Made by a program: the position numbers and the translations under genes. The notes under the pieces are model-generated. The model saw only the letters and a list, made by a program, of their open reading frames with translations, made no database searches and was not told the DNA's origin. Of a stretch of DNA of 40,115 nt, positions 26,485 to 34,013 are shown piece by piece. The stretch covers positions 1-40,115 of the forward strand of contig JBKOUY010000102.1 in assembly GCA_046723645.1 (NCBI GenBank), in the 5' to 3' direction. The number at the start of each line of letters is the position of its first letter. The first letter of the stretch is position 1. The stretch comes from DASQUK01 sp046723645. Lineage in GTDB: Bacteria; Actinomycetota; Acidimicrobiia; Acidimicrobiales; VFJN01.

Positions 26485-27702
26485 CTAGGACCCCACCTTC
26501 TTGGTCAGCGGCACCTGGTAGAGACGCGCCCAGTTGTCGCCCACGATGCGCACCTTGACGTCCCGGGGAAGCGCCAGCCGTCCCAGCTCCTCGACAGCAT
26601 GCGGGTACTGCGAGTCGCCGTGGGGATAGTCGGTCGAGAACACCAGGTTGTCGCCGCCGAACCAGTCGACGTAGTGGATCGCCGTCGCCTCGTCGGCCTC
26701 CAGCGAGATGTAGCAATTCCGCCGGAAGTACTCGGACGGCCTCATGCTGAGGTCGGTGGCCTCGTACCACCCGGTCCACTCGTGGTGCTCGTCGAGCCGG
26801 TGGAGCAGCCAGGGCGCCCAGGAGCAGTTGCCCTCGAGCAGCGCGACCCGGAGCTCGGGGAACCGCTCGAGCACGCCGCCGGCGCACATGCAGACGGCGA
26901 CGAACTGCATGGCGAGCGGCTGGTTGAAGGTATGCCACATCATCAGCCGGTCGAGGACCTCCAGCGAGAAGTCCGGCCGGAGGTAGGTCTGGCCGCCGCC
27001 GTGGAACGCCACCGGGACATCGAGCCGCTCGATCTCGGCCCACAGGGGGTCGTAGGCGGGGTCGTGCCAGGGCCGGCGATTGACACAGCCCGGCGCCAGG
27101 AAGATCGCCCGGAACCCCAGCTCGTCGACGCAGCGCCGGGCCTCGGCCACGGCACCGTCGATGTCATGCGGGGCGACCATGGCGGCGCCGTACATGCGAT
27201 CCGGGGCGTGGCCGCAGAAGTCGGCCAGCCAGTCGTTGTAGGCCCGGGCGATGGCGCTGGCGTACTCGGGCTCGAGGCCGTCGGGCCCGATCATGTCGAC
27301 GGAGTCGAGGCCGAGCACGAAGAGCCCCCGCGACGGGAACAGGACGGCCAGGTCCAGCCCCTCGGCATCCATGGCCTCGATCTGCGACGCCGGATCCCAC
27401 CCTCGCGCCTCGGCGTCCGCGTAGACGCTGTCGTGCTCGGGGCGCCACCCGCTCCTGCGCACCTCCTGCCGCACCGGCCGCACCCGCCCGAGGCGCAGCA
27501 TCGTGTGGTTCTTCACCCGCACCCGCATGTCGCGGGGGATCTCGGTCAGGCCGATGGGGGCGGCATGGGCGTACGCCGGGTCGATGTAGCGCTGCCAGAG
27601 GTCGGGCGGCTCCATCACGTGGAGGTCGCTGTCGGCGATGACGTGGTCCTTCAGCGAGTCCGGGCCGCCACCATCACGTCTTTGAAGATTTTCCGGGCCC
27701 AT
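26485..27702 (-). CDS. Amidohydrolase family protein (ACMSD-like)
   Basis: 405 residues, TIM-barrel metal-dependent hydrolase of the amidohydrolase-2 type. Visible landmarks are DSDLHVMEPPDLW near the N-terminus with the first metal-site histidine, AVLFPSRGL, VAFHGGG with a metal histidine, and FSTDYPHGDS with the catalytic Asp. Relatives hydrolyse or decarboxylate aromatic and acyl substrates; the substrate here is unknown. The ATG at 27702 has AAGGA nine bases upstream. An alternative is the CTG at 27654, which would give MKDHVIADSDLHV, the usual start for this family, and would overlap the TGA of a small upstream frame as CTGA. It lies downstream of the thiolase/DUF35 pair on the same strand. 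Confidence 0.88.
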   Translation of the reverse strand: MGPENLQRRDGGGPDSLKDHVIADSDLHVMEPPDLWQRYIDPAYAHAAPIGLTEIPRDMRVRVKNHTMLRLGRVRPVRQEVRRSGWRPEHDSVYADAEARGWDPASQIEAMDAEGLDLAVLFPSRGLFVLGLDSVDMIGPDGLEPEYASAIARAYNDWLADFCGHAPDRMYGAAMVAPHDIDGAVAEARRCVDELGFRAIFLAPGCVNRRPWHDPAYDPLWAEIERLDVPVAFHGGGQTYLRPDFSLEVLDRLMMWHTFNQPLAMQFVAVCMCAGGVLERFPELRVALLEGNCSWAPWLLHRLDEHHEWTGWYEATDLSMRPSEYFRRNCYISLEADEATAIHYVDWFGGDNLVFSTDYPHGDSQYPHAVEELGRLALPRDVKVRIVGDNWARLYQVPLTKKVGS

Positions 27703-27837
27703 GCCTCATTTTCCTTGAAGGTCTCGGCGGCGTCGAAGGCCGACTCGGCGACATAGCGGCAGACCGGTCCCGGCCCGCAGCTGGGGCCAGAGGCGCTCCT
27801 GGATCTCCCGGCCCCTGTCGAGCAGCTCGTCCCCCAC
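27651..27837 (-). pseudogene. Small gene that appears frameshifted
   Basis: A GTG at 27837 with an AAGAAGGGAGA site upstream opens a 43-codon frame (stop 27706) whose first 25 residues look natural: VGDELLDRGREIQERLW and on. It then turns Arg-rich. In another frame the sequence from about 27758 reads RYVAESAFDAAETFKENEAW and on to a TGA at 27653-27651, equally natural. Removing one base near 27759 would join them into a protein of about 62 residues. I do not recognise the family. This could be a true frameshift, a sequencing error or chance. Confidence 0.4.
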
Positions 27838-27872
27838 GTGGTCTCCCTTCTTGCCCGGCCCGGCGATCGGGT

Positions 27873-29030
27873 TCAGTCCGCCTGGAACAGGCTCACCGTG
27901 CAGACGCTGCCGCCGCCGACGAGGTGCGCCAGGGCGGTCGACGCCCCTGCGACCTGGCGTTCCCCGGCATCGCCCCGCAGTTGCTGGACGATCTCGTGGA
28001 CCATCGCCAGCCCCGTCGGACCGCCGGGGTGGCCCCGGGCGATCAGCCCCCCGTCGGTGTTGAACGGGATCGCGCCACCCAGGGCGGTGGCGCCCTCGGC
28101 GACGAGGCGCTCGCCCTCCCCCTCGGCGCAGAACCCGAGCAGCTCGTAGTACTCGAGCTCCTCGTTGGCGAAGGCGTCGTGGCACAGTGCCAAGTCGATG
28201 TCGCCCGGCCCGATCCCGGCGTCGTCGTAAGCGGCGCGGGCCGTGTCGCGGGTCATGGTCGCGGGGCCCACGACCGGCCCGAGGAACGTGTGGCCCGGCG
28301 CGTACGTCTCGGTCTGCAGCGCCGACGCCACGGGCCGCACGAGCCGTCGCCCGTCGGCGCTCGCCCTCACGCGGTCGACGGAGGCGACCACCGCGCACGC
28401 GGCACCGTCGTCTGCAGGGCAGGCCATCATCGCCGTCAGCGGCTCGGCCACCATCTGCGACGCCAGCACCTCGTCGGGGGTCACGCGGTGATCCGGGCGG
28501 CGATCGCTCCACGGACAGAGGGCACCGTGGTTCCAGTTCTTGGCGGCGATGGCGGCGAAGTGCTCGGGCTTGGTGCCGTGGTCGTGCATCCGCCGCTGGG
28601 CCCACAGGGCGAAGTAGGCCGCGGGGAGAATCGTCGAGTCGATGCGGTCCCGTCCGGCACCCCGCCCGGATCCGCCGCCGCGCGCCATGTCTGTCATCTT
28701 GTCGAACCCCAGGGCCAGCGCCACCTCGGCCCGCCCCGACGCCACCGCCCACGCCGCCTCCCGGAACGCCACGAGGCCGGTGGTCGAGGCGTTCTCGACG
28801 TGCGTGACGGGCAGCCCGGTGAGGCCCAGCTCCTTGACCGCCTTGATGCCGAGCAGCGACGCCGGCTGGATGTAGCCGACGAACGCCTCGTCCACGTCCG
28901 CCAGCGACATGCCGGCGTCGTGCAGGGCCGCCAGCGCCGCCTCGCGGGCGAGGTCGGGGCCGCTGCGATCGAGGTACTTGCCGAACCGGACCATCCCCAC
29001 GCCCGCCACGGCCACCCCCTCGATCCTCAC
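27873..29030 (-). CDS. Thiolase-fold protein lacking the Cys nucleophile
   Basis: 385 residues, thiolase superfamily of the SCP2/lipid-transfer type. The fold landmarks are present: GVGMVRFGKYL, a DAGMSLADVDEAFVGY helix, CHDAFANEELEYYE (H284), GGLIARGHPGG (H334) and C377 near the end. At the usual nucleophile position (E-N-A-C) this protein has ENASTTG, so S82 replaces Cys. Without Cys, ordinary thiolytic cleavage is unlikely. The GTG start at 29030 overlaps the DUF35 stop as GTGA. Thiolase-fold proteins paired with a DUF35 protein include the steroid side-chain retro-aldolase Ltp2 with ChsH2, so an aldolase-type carbon-carbon cleavage is a plausible role. The substrate is unknown. Confidence 0.87.
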   Translation of the reverse strand: MRIEGVAVAGVGMVRFGKYLDRSGPDLAREAALAALHDAGMSLADVDEAFVGYIQPASLLGIKAVKELGLTGLPVTHVENASTTGLVAFREAAWAVASGRAEVALALGFDKMTDMARGGGSGRGAGRDRIDSTILPAAYFALWAQRRMHDHGTKPEHFAAIAAKNWNHGALCPWSDRRPDHRVTPDEVLASQMVAEPLTAMMACPADDGAACAVVASVDRVRASADGRRLVRPVASALQTETYAPGHTFLGPVVGPATMTRDTARAAYDDAGIGPGDIDLALCHDAFANEELEYYELLGFCAEGEGERLVAEGATALGGAIPFNTDGGLIARGHPGGPTGLAMVHEIVQQLRGDAGERQVAGASTALAHLVGGGSVCTVSLFQAD

Positions 29031-29485
29031 GCCCCGCTCCCCCCACCGGCGGGGCGTGCCGACCCGACCGGGCGGAAGCGGAAGATCACGACCTCGTCGC
29101 CCTCCGCGTCCTGCCCCAGTGTCTCGAGGTCGAGCTCGACCTCCATGCCGATGTGGAAGTCGTCGCTCTCGCCGAGGAGGATCCCCTGCACCCGCGGGCC
29201 CTCCGGCAGGTCGACCTGCGCCACCCCGTAGGAGGACACCTTGCGGTCGCGCTTCGCGAACAGCGGCACGTGGACGTACGTCCAGGTGTAGATGTGCCCA
29301 CGCGGGCCGAGCAGCACGTCGGCGCACCCCTCCGCCAGGCAGCGGCCGCACACCACCCGCCGGGGGAAGAAGTGCTCGCCGCACGCCGGGCACCGGCTTC
29401 CGAGCAGCCGCGGCGGCTCGCCCGCCTCGTCCGGGATGGTGAAGTAGCCGTCCTCGATCGGCCGGCGGCTGGGGCGGCGGACCAC
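29027..29485 (-). CDS. DUF35 OB-fold and zinc-ribbon protein
   Basis: 152 residues. A rubredoxin-like zinc ribbon (C32-x2-C35, C46-x2-C49) precedes an OB-fold of about 80 residues (IYTWTYVHVPL, YGVAQVDLPEG, VELDLETLG). Such proteins are partners of thiolases and HMG-CoA synthase-like enzymes and are thought to bind acyl-CoA or the partner's active site. The GTG at 29485 has AGGAG seven bases upstream. It overlaps the thiolase gene by four bases, so the two products are expected to be made together. It is divergent from the dehydrogenase gene, with 81 bases between the starts. Confidence 0.9.
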   Translation of the reverse strand: MVRRPSRRPIEDGYFTIPDEAGEPPRLLGSRCPACGEHFFPRRVVCGRCLAEGCADVLLGPRGHIYTWTYVHVPLFAKRDRKVSSYGVAQVDLPEGPRVQGILLGESDDFHIGMEVELDLETLGQDAEGDEVVIFRFRPVGSARPAGGGSGA

Positions 29486-29505
29486 AGGCTGCTCCTAACA
29501 GTCGT

Positions 29506-29534
29506 GTCAAGTCTCGAGGTGATCGGGCTACGCT
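29506..29534 (+). promoter_or_regulatory. Possible promoter for the dehydrogenase/acyl-CoA synthetase pair
   Basis: Within the 81-base divergent gap, TACGCT (29529-29534) fits an actinobacterial -10 element 32 bases before the ATG, with TGTCAA (29506-29511) upstream at an 18-base spacing. The same TGTCAA is TTGACA on the opposite strand. Confidence 0.3.
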
Positions 29535-29566
29535 CCGGCTCGCCCGGCTCGAGCGGAGGAGGGCGC

Positions 29567-30472
29567 ATGGAGCGCGTCGGGGTCATTGGACTGGGGAACA
29601 TCGGCGGGGCGATCGCCGCCAACCTGGTGGCCGACGGCCACGGCGTCACCGTCACCGACGTCGATCCCGACCGCGCCGGCGCCGTCGTGGGCGCCGATGC
29701 GGTCGGCGACGTCGCGGCCGTTGCGGCGGCGAGCGAGATAGCGATCACATCGTTGCCCGGCCCCGAAGCGGTGGCCGGTGTCGCCGATGAGTGGGCCACG
29801 GCGGCGCCGGCCGGCGCCGTCCTCCTCGACCTCTCGACTTCCGCCCCGGCGACCAACCGCGGGCTCGCCGCCCGGCTACGGGACGGCGGGCATCACTTCG
29901 TCGAGGCGCCGCTCACCGGGGGCGCGATCGGCGCCCAGAACCGGTCGCTCGTCTTCATGGTCGGCGGCGACGACGAGGCCGTGGCGCGCTGTCGGCCCAT
30001 CCTCGACAAGCTCGGGCGCGCCACGTTCCACCTCGGGCCGGTCGGCGCCGGCACCACGATGAAGCTGGCCAACAGCCTGTTGGCGTTCAGCGCCATCTGG
30101 GCTTCGCTCGAGGCGCTGTCGCTGGCGGCCGCGTCCGGCCTCGACCTCCGGACGGCGATCGACGTCGTGCGCACGGGGGGCGCGTCCAACTTCTTCATGG
30201 ACCACATCGTCGACGGGATCGACACGCGTGGCCGCCCCCCGCAGTTCTCCGTGACCCTGGCGGCGAAGGACGCCCGCCTGATCGACGACCTGGCCGCCGA
30301 TTGCGGTGTACCGGCACCGGTCGCGGGGGCGATCCGCCACGTGTTCGCCGACGCCGTCGAGCGCGGGCTCGGCGACCACGACTGGAGCGACCTGGTCGTG
30401 GCTGCGGAGGCCCGGACCGGGCTGACGCTCACGCTCGGACCCGCGCCGGACGGCCGCGAGGGCCCGTCGTGA
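29567..30472 (+). CDS. NAD(P)-dependent beta-hydroxyacid dehydrogenase (3-hydroxyisobutyrate dehydrogenase-like)
   Basis: 301 residues, cytosolic. The N-terminal Rossmann fold has GLGNIG (8-13) and D31 after the second strand, which suggests NAD preference. The substrate-binding loop is DLSTSAP (88-94), then EAPLTGGAIGAQ (113-124). The catalytic lysine is K166 in GTTMKLANSLL, with N169 beside it. The C-terminal helical domain follows. The family oxidises 3-hydroxyisobutyrate, tartronate semialdehyde or similar acids; the exact substrate is unknown. The ATG at 29567 has GGAGGAGGG upstream; a longer reading would cross the divergent gene. It overlaps the acyl-CoA synthetase gene by four bases (GTGA). 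Confidence 0.9.
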   Translation: MERVGVIGLGNIGGAIAANLVADGHGVTVTDVDPDRAGAVVGADAVGDVAAVAAASEIAITSLPGPEAVAGVADEWATAAPAGAVLLDLSTSAPATNRGLAARLRDGGHHFVEAPLTGGAIGAQNRSLVFMVGGDDEAVARCRPILDKLGRATFHLGPVGAGTTMKLANSLLAFSAIWASLEALSLAAASGLDLRTAIDVVRTGGASNFFMDHIVDGIDTRGRPPQFSVTLAAKDARLIDDLAADCGVPAPVAGAIRHVFADAVERGLGDHDWSDLVVAAEARTGLTLTLGPAPDGREGPS

Positions 30473-32022
30473 CGCGTCCCAGCGCCCAGGACCCGGACGG
30501 TCTCGACCCGGCCGGCCTGCATCCGGCGGCGCACGCCGCTGCCACCCCCGACCGTGTGGCCCTGGTGATGGCCGACGGCGGTGAAACCCGCACCTACCGC
30601 GAGCTCGACGAGGCGTCGACCCGCCTGGCCCTGGTCTTGCGCGATCGCGGGATGCGACCCGGTGACCACCTGGCCGTGCTGGTCGACAACGAGCCCGCCT
30701 TCTTCGACGTCGTCTGGGCCGGCCTGCGGTCGGGGCTGTACGTCACGCCGATCAACTGGCACCTCACCGCCGCCGAGGCCGGCTACATCGTGGCCGACTG
30801 CGGCGCCTCCGCCCTCGTGACATCGGCCCAGCTCGGGGACACCGTCCGGGAGCTAGCCGATGACCTCGCGGGCGTCACCACCCGGCTGGCGGTGGGAGGC
30901 GAGCTCGAGGGGTTCGAGCCCTACGAGGCCGCGGTTTCGGCGCGGGAGCTCGACGCGGTGCCCGGCGAATGCGAGGGCTCGTGGATGTTCTACTCGTCCG
31001 GCACCACCGGCCGGCCGAAGGGGATCGTGCCGCCCGCCATCGGCGGCCGGCTGGGCGCGCCGGCGCCGTTCACCACGTTGCTGACGCGACTTTTCGGGTT
31101 CACGGGCGAGACCGTGTACCTCAGCCCGGCGCCGCTCTACCACGCCGCGCCCGCCGGCTGGACCACGATGACGCAGCGCCTCGGCGGCACCGCCGTGGTG
31201 ATGGAGCGGTTCGACCCCCTCGATTTCCTGGCCCAGATCGAGCGCCGCCGGGTCACCCACACGCAGGTCGTCCCCACCCACCTCGTCCGCCTGCTCAAGC
31301 TGCCCGAACGGGATCGGGCCCGCTTCGACTTGTCCAGCCTCCAACTGCTGGTGCACGCCGCCGCCCCCTGCCCGGTGGAGGTCAAGCGTGCCGCGCTCGA
31401 CTGGCTCGGCCCGATCATCCACGAGTTCTACTCCGGGAGCGAGGGCAGCGGGTTCTGCTACATCGGGCCCGACGACTGGCTGGCGCACCCGGGGTCGGTC
31501 GGCCGCTCGCTGATGGGCGGCGTCCACATCCTGGGCGACGACGGCGGGGAGCTGCCCGCCGGCGAGGCGGGCGAGGTGTGGTTCGAGACGCCTCATCGCT
31601 TCGAGTACCACCGCGACCCCGACAAGACGGCGGCCGCGTGGAATGACCGGGGCTGGAGCACGCTCGGCGACATCGGCTGGGTCGACGAGGCCGGCTACCT
31701 CTACCTGACCGACCGCGCCTCGAACATGATCATCTCCGGCGGGGTCAACATCTACCCCCGCGAGGTCGAGGACCTGCTTGTCCTCCATCCGGGGGTCGCC
31801 GACGTGGCCGTGCTCGGCACCCCTGACCCCGACTGGGGCGAGCAGGTCACGGCGTTCGTCCAGCCGATGCCCGGGACCGAGCCCACCGACGCCCTCGCCG
31901 AGGAGCTGATCGGGTTCTGCCGTGACCGGCTGTCGCACTTCAAGTGCCCGCGGACGGTCCGCTTCGTGGACGAGCTGCCCCGCCTCCCCACCGGCAAGCT
32001 CCTCAAGCGCCTGCTGGTGTGA
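30469..32022 (+). CDS. AMP-forming acyl-CoA synthetase
   Basis: 517 residues, adenylate-forming enzyme that activates a carboxylic acid with ATP and CoA. The phosphate-binding loop is YSSGTTGRPKG (175-185), followed by the A5 motif YSGSEGSG, the hinge TDRASNMIISGGVNIYPREVE and the C-terminal catalytic lysine K510 in PTGKLLKR. The acid chain length cannot be read from the sequence. The GTG at 30469 overlaps the dehydrogenase stop (GTGA); a longer in-frame reading is out of frame with that gene. With the neighbouring crotonase, thiolase, DUF35 and amidohydrolase families it suggests breakdown of a cyclic or branched acid. The gene ends before two strong hairpins. Confidence 0.92.
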   Translation: MTRPSAQDPDGLDPAGLHPAAHAAATPDRVALVMADGGETRTYRELDEASTRLALVLRDRGMRPGDHLAVLVDNEPAFFDVVWAGLRSGLYVTPINWHLTAAEAGYIVADCGASALVTSAQLGDTVRELADDLAGVTTRLAVGGELEGFEPYEAAVSARELDAVPGECEGSWMFYSSGTTGRPKGIVPPAIGGRLGAPAPFTTLLTRLFGFTGETVYLSPAPLYHAAPAGWTTMTQRLGGTAVVMERFDPLDFLAQIERRRVTHTQVVPTHLVRLLKLPERDRARFDLSSLQLLVHAAAPCPVEVKRAALDWLGPIIHEFYSGSEGSGFCYIGPDDWLAHPGSVGRSLMGGVHILGDDGGELPAGEAGEVWFETPHRFEYHRDPDKTAAAWNDRGWSTLGDIGWVDEAGYLYLTDRASNMIISGGVNIYPREVEDLLVLHPGVADVAVLGTPDPDWGEQVTAFVQPMPGTEPTDALAEELIGFCRDRLSHFKCPRTVRFVDELPRLPTGKLLKRLLV

Positions 32023-32042
32023 CCGGCCGGGGGGCCGGCCGG
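32023..32042 (+). terminator. GC-rich terminator-like hairpin
   Basis: CCGGCC (32023-32028) can pair with GGCCGG at 32033-32038 (4-base loop) or at 32037-32042 (8-base loop). It begins directly at the acyl-CoA synthetase stop. It has no T-run. Confidence 0.45.
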
Positions 32043-32076
32043 CGCCCGCACGTATCCGGCGGTCGAAAGCGACGGA

Positions 32077-32100
32077 AACCTGCGCGTGCGAACGCAGGTT
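32077..32100. terminator. Perfect 8-base inverted repeat between convergent genes
   Basis: AACCTGCG (32077-32084) and CGCAGGTT (32093-32100) are perfect complements around an 8-base loop. It lies between the acyl-CoA synthetase stop and the glutamate dehydrogenase stop and could end transcription from both sides. Confidence 0.5.
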
Positions 32101-32128
32101 CGAGGACCGGGCCCGGGGGCGAGGACGA

Positions 32129-33373
32129 TCAGGGGAACAGGCCGCGCGCGGCGATGGCCGCCGCCACCCGCTCCACCGCCACCACGTGGGCGGCGGTGCG
32201 CATCCCCACGTCCAGCGTCTGCCCCCGGGCCCACACGGCTGTGAAGGCGGCGTCCATGCGCTGCCGCAGGCGTTCGGCCACCAGCTGCTCTTCCCAGGGG
32301 TAGCCCTGCAGCGCCTGCGCCCACTCGAAGTAGCTGGCGGTCACGCCGCCGGCATTGGCCAGGATGTCGGGCACGACCACGATGCCCCGGTCGTCCAGGA
32401 TGGGCTGGGCGTCGATCGTCGTCGGCCCGTTCGCCGCCTCGACGACGACGTCGGCCGTGATCCGCTTGGCAACCAGGGTGTCGATGCACCCCCCGAGCGC
32501 CGCCGGTACTAGGAGCTCGCACTCGACGTCCCACAGCGCATCTCCGGCGATGCTGTCGCCCCCGCCGAAGCCGCACACCGAGCCCGTCTCGGCGACGTGG
32601 TCCGAGAGCGAGTTGATGTCGAGTCCGCCCTGGTTGACCACGGCGCCGCCGATGTCGCTCACCGCCACCACCCGCATGCCGGCGGACGTGAGTAGGAACG
32701 CCAGCGGCCCACCCACCTTGCCGAAGCCCTGGACGACGGCCCGGCCGCCCACCATGGGGATGTCCAGCTCCCGGAACGCCGCCCGGGCGCAGGTCAGGCA
32801 GCCCGCCGACGTGGCGCCGGAGTGGGTGCGGGAGCCCCCGATCGACAGGGGCTTGCCGGTCACCGACGCCGCCAGGTTCTTGCCCGAGACCATCGACAGC
32901 GTGTCCACAAGCCACGCCATGACCCGGCTGTCGGTGTTCACGTCGGGCGCCGGTATGTCGGTCTCGGGACCGAGCATCGGGCTGATCTCATAGGCGAAGC
33001 GGCGGGTCAGCCGCTCGAGCTCGCCGGCCGACAGCACCTGGGGATCGCAGCGGACGCCGCCCTTGGCGCCCCCGAACGGCAGGTCGAGGACCGCCGTCTT
33101 GAAGGTCATCATCGCTGCCAGCGCCTTGACCTCGTCGGCGTCGAGATCGGGATGGAAGCGGATGCCACCCTTGCCCGGCCCGCGGGTCGTGTCGTGGTGG
33201 ACCCGCCAGCCGGTGAAGACCTCGACCGACCCGTCGTCGAGGCGCACCGGGATGGACACCTCCAGCGTCCGCCGGGGCGTGCGCAGCATCTGGTGGACGT
33301 CGGCATCCAGCTTGGCCAGCTCGGCGGCCTCGTCTACTCGTTCGAGAACCGCCTGCCACGCACTTTGACTCAT
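32129..33373 (-). CDS. Glutamate dehydrogenase
   Basis: 414 residues, the short hexameric class; interconverts glutamate and 2-oxoglutarate with ammonia. Substrate and catalytic residues are visible: GPGKGGIRFHPD (K68), MTFKTAVLDLPFGGAKGGV (K92, K104) and PAPDVNTDSRVMAW. The NAD(P)-binding domain has GFGKVGGPLA. The Phe/Leu/Val dehydrogenase relatives are usually shorter, so glutamate is the likely substrate, but the coenzyme preference is not clear. The ATG at 33373 has AAGGAG nine bases upstream. The arginine/ornithine/proline enzymes start 640 bases away on the other strand, and the Nfu-N-like gene precedes it, so a nitrogen-metabolism cluster is plausible. Confidence 0.92.
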   Translation of the reverse strand: MSQSAWQAVLERVDEAAELAKLDADVHQMLRTPRRTLEVSIPVRLDDGSVEVFTGWRVHHDTTRGPGKGGIRFHPDLDADEVKALAAMMTFKTAVLDLPFGGAKGGVRCDPQVLSAGELERLTRRFAYEISPMLGPETDIPAPDVNTDSRVMAWLVDTLSMVSGKNLAASVTGKPLSIGGSRTHSGATSAGCLTCARAAFRELDIPMVGGRAVVQGFGKVGGPLAFLLTSAGMRVVAVSDIGGAVVNQGGLDINSLSDHVAETGSVCGFGGGDSIAGDALWDVECELLVPAALGGCIDTLVAKRITADVVVEAANGPTTIDAQPILDDRGIVVVPDILANAGGVTASYFEWAQALQGYPWEEQLVAERLRQRMDAAFTAVWARGQTLDVGMRTAAHVVAVERVAAAIAARGLFP

Positions 33374-33388
33374 CAGATCTCCTTCGCC

Positions 33389-33432
33389 GGCCGACGCCGT
33401 TGGCGGCCAGCGCCCTCCGGGGTGGTCCCGGA
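33389..33432 (-). other. Two hairpins between the Nfu-N-like gene and glutamate dehydrogenase
   Basis: TCCGGG (33416-33421) pairs with CCCGGA (33427-33432) over a 5-base loop, and GGCCG (33389-33393) pairs with CGGCC (33404-33408) over a 10-base loop. They lie in the leader of the dehydrogenase gene, ahead of its AAGGAG site. They may act as terminator or leader structure. Confidence 0.3.
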
Positions 33433-33449
33433 ATGATTCGGAGTCGACG

Positions 33450-33950
33450 CTAGTGCCGTGTGTCGCTTTCCGTGGCGCCCGCGCCCGCCGCCGGCCCCGC
33501 CTCGGGCTCGGCGGTAGCACCCGCGCCGCCGTCGCCGCTGACGTCGGTCCTGCCTGCGTCCTCGGCGCCGTTGGTGGGGGAACTGTCACCACTTGTGGCT
33601 TCCTCGCCAGGCGGGCCGGAAACGGCCGAAGCCGAGCCCGGGCCTTCCTCGGCCGGCGGATAGAAGATGTACAGGCCCCGGATGACGTCGAGAAGCTGTT
33701 CCCCGGCCCAACCGTCGGCCAGTTCGACCGTGATGACGCTGCTGTTGACGTGGACCCACGTCACGCCGCCGCTGGCGAACAGGCGGCGGGCCAGCTCGTC
33801 AACCGCCCGGTTGCCGAGGATCGCCTCGGCGGACGCATAGCGCTCGTGGCCCATGCCGGTCAGCGAGCGATTGATCTCGAACCGGGCGATGCCCGGGGTC
33901 CGGGACGGCTTCTCGACGACGGTGATCGGCTGACCCATGGCGGGCGGCAT
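33450..33950 (-). CDS. Nfu/NifU N-terminal-like protein with low-complexity tail
   Basis: About 166 residues. The first 90 residues resemble the Nfu scaffold N-domain: IARFEINRSLTGMGHERYAS, AILGNRAVDELARRLF, VTWVHVNSSVITVEL, and a helix ending in FYPP. The C-terminal CxxC domain of Nfu is absent; instead about 70 residues of Ala/Gly/Ser/Glu/Asp-rich, probably disordered sequence follow. There is no cysteine, so it cannot hold an iron-sulfur cluster. ATG at 33950 is used; GTG 33974 and ATG 33938 are alternatives. It precedes glutamate dehydrogenase by 76 bases on the same strand and is divergent from the ornithine cyclodeaminase gene with 63 bases between. Function unknown. Confidence 0.65.
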   Translation of the reverse strand: MPPAMGQPITVVEKPSRTPGIARFEINRSLTGMGHERYASAEAILGNRAVDELARRLFASGGVTWVHVNSSVITVELADGWAGEQLLDVIRGLYIFYPPAEEGPGSASAVSGPPGEEATSGDSSPTNGAEDAGRTDVSGDGGAGATAEPEAGPAAGAGATESDTRH

Positions 33951-34013
33951 GATATCCGTGCCGTCCCCGGGCACCGGAAACTGCGGCCCCTACCCTTCGC
34001 ACAAAGGAGTGTG

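Noticed and set aside
27706..29046. A 446-codon minus-strand frame across the thiolase gene
   Set aside because: Arg/Gly-rich shadow of the thiolase in another frame; only its last 43 codons look natural and are treated separately.
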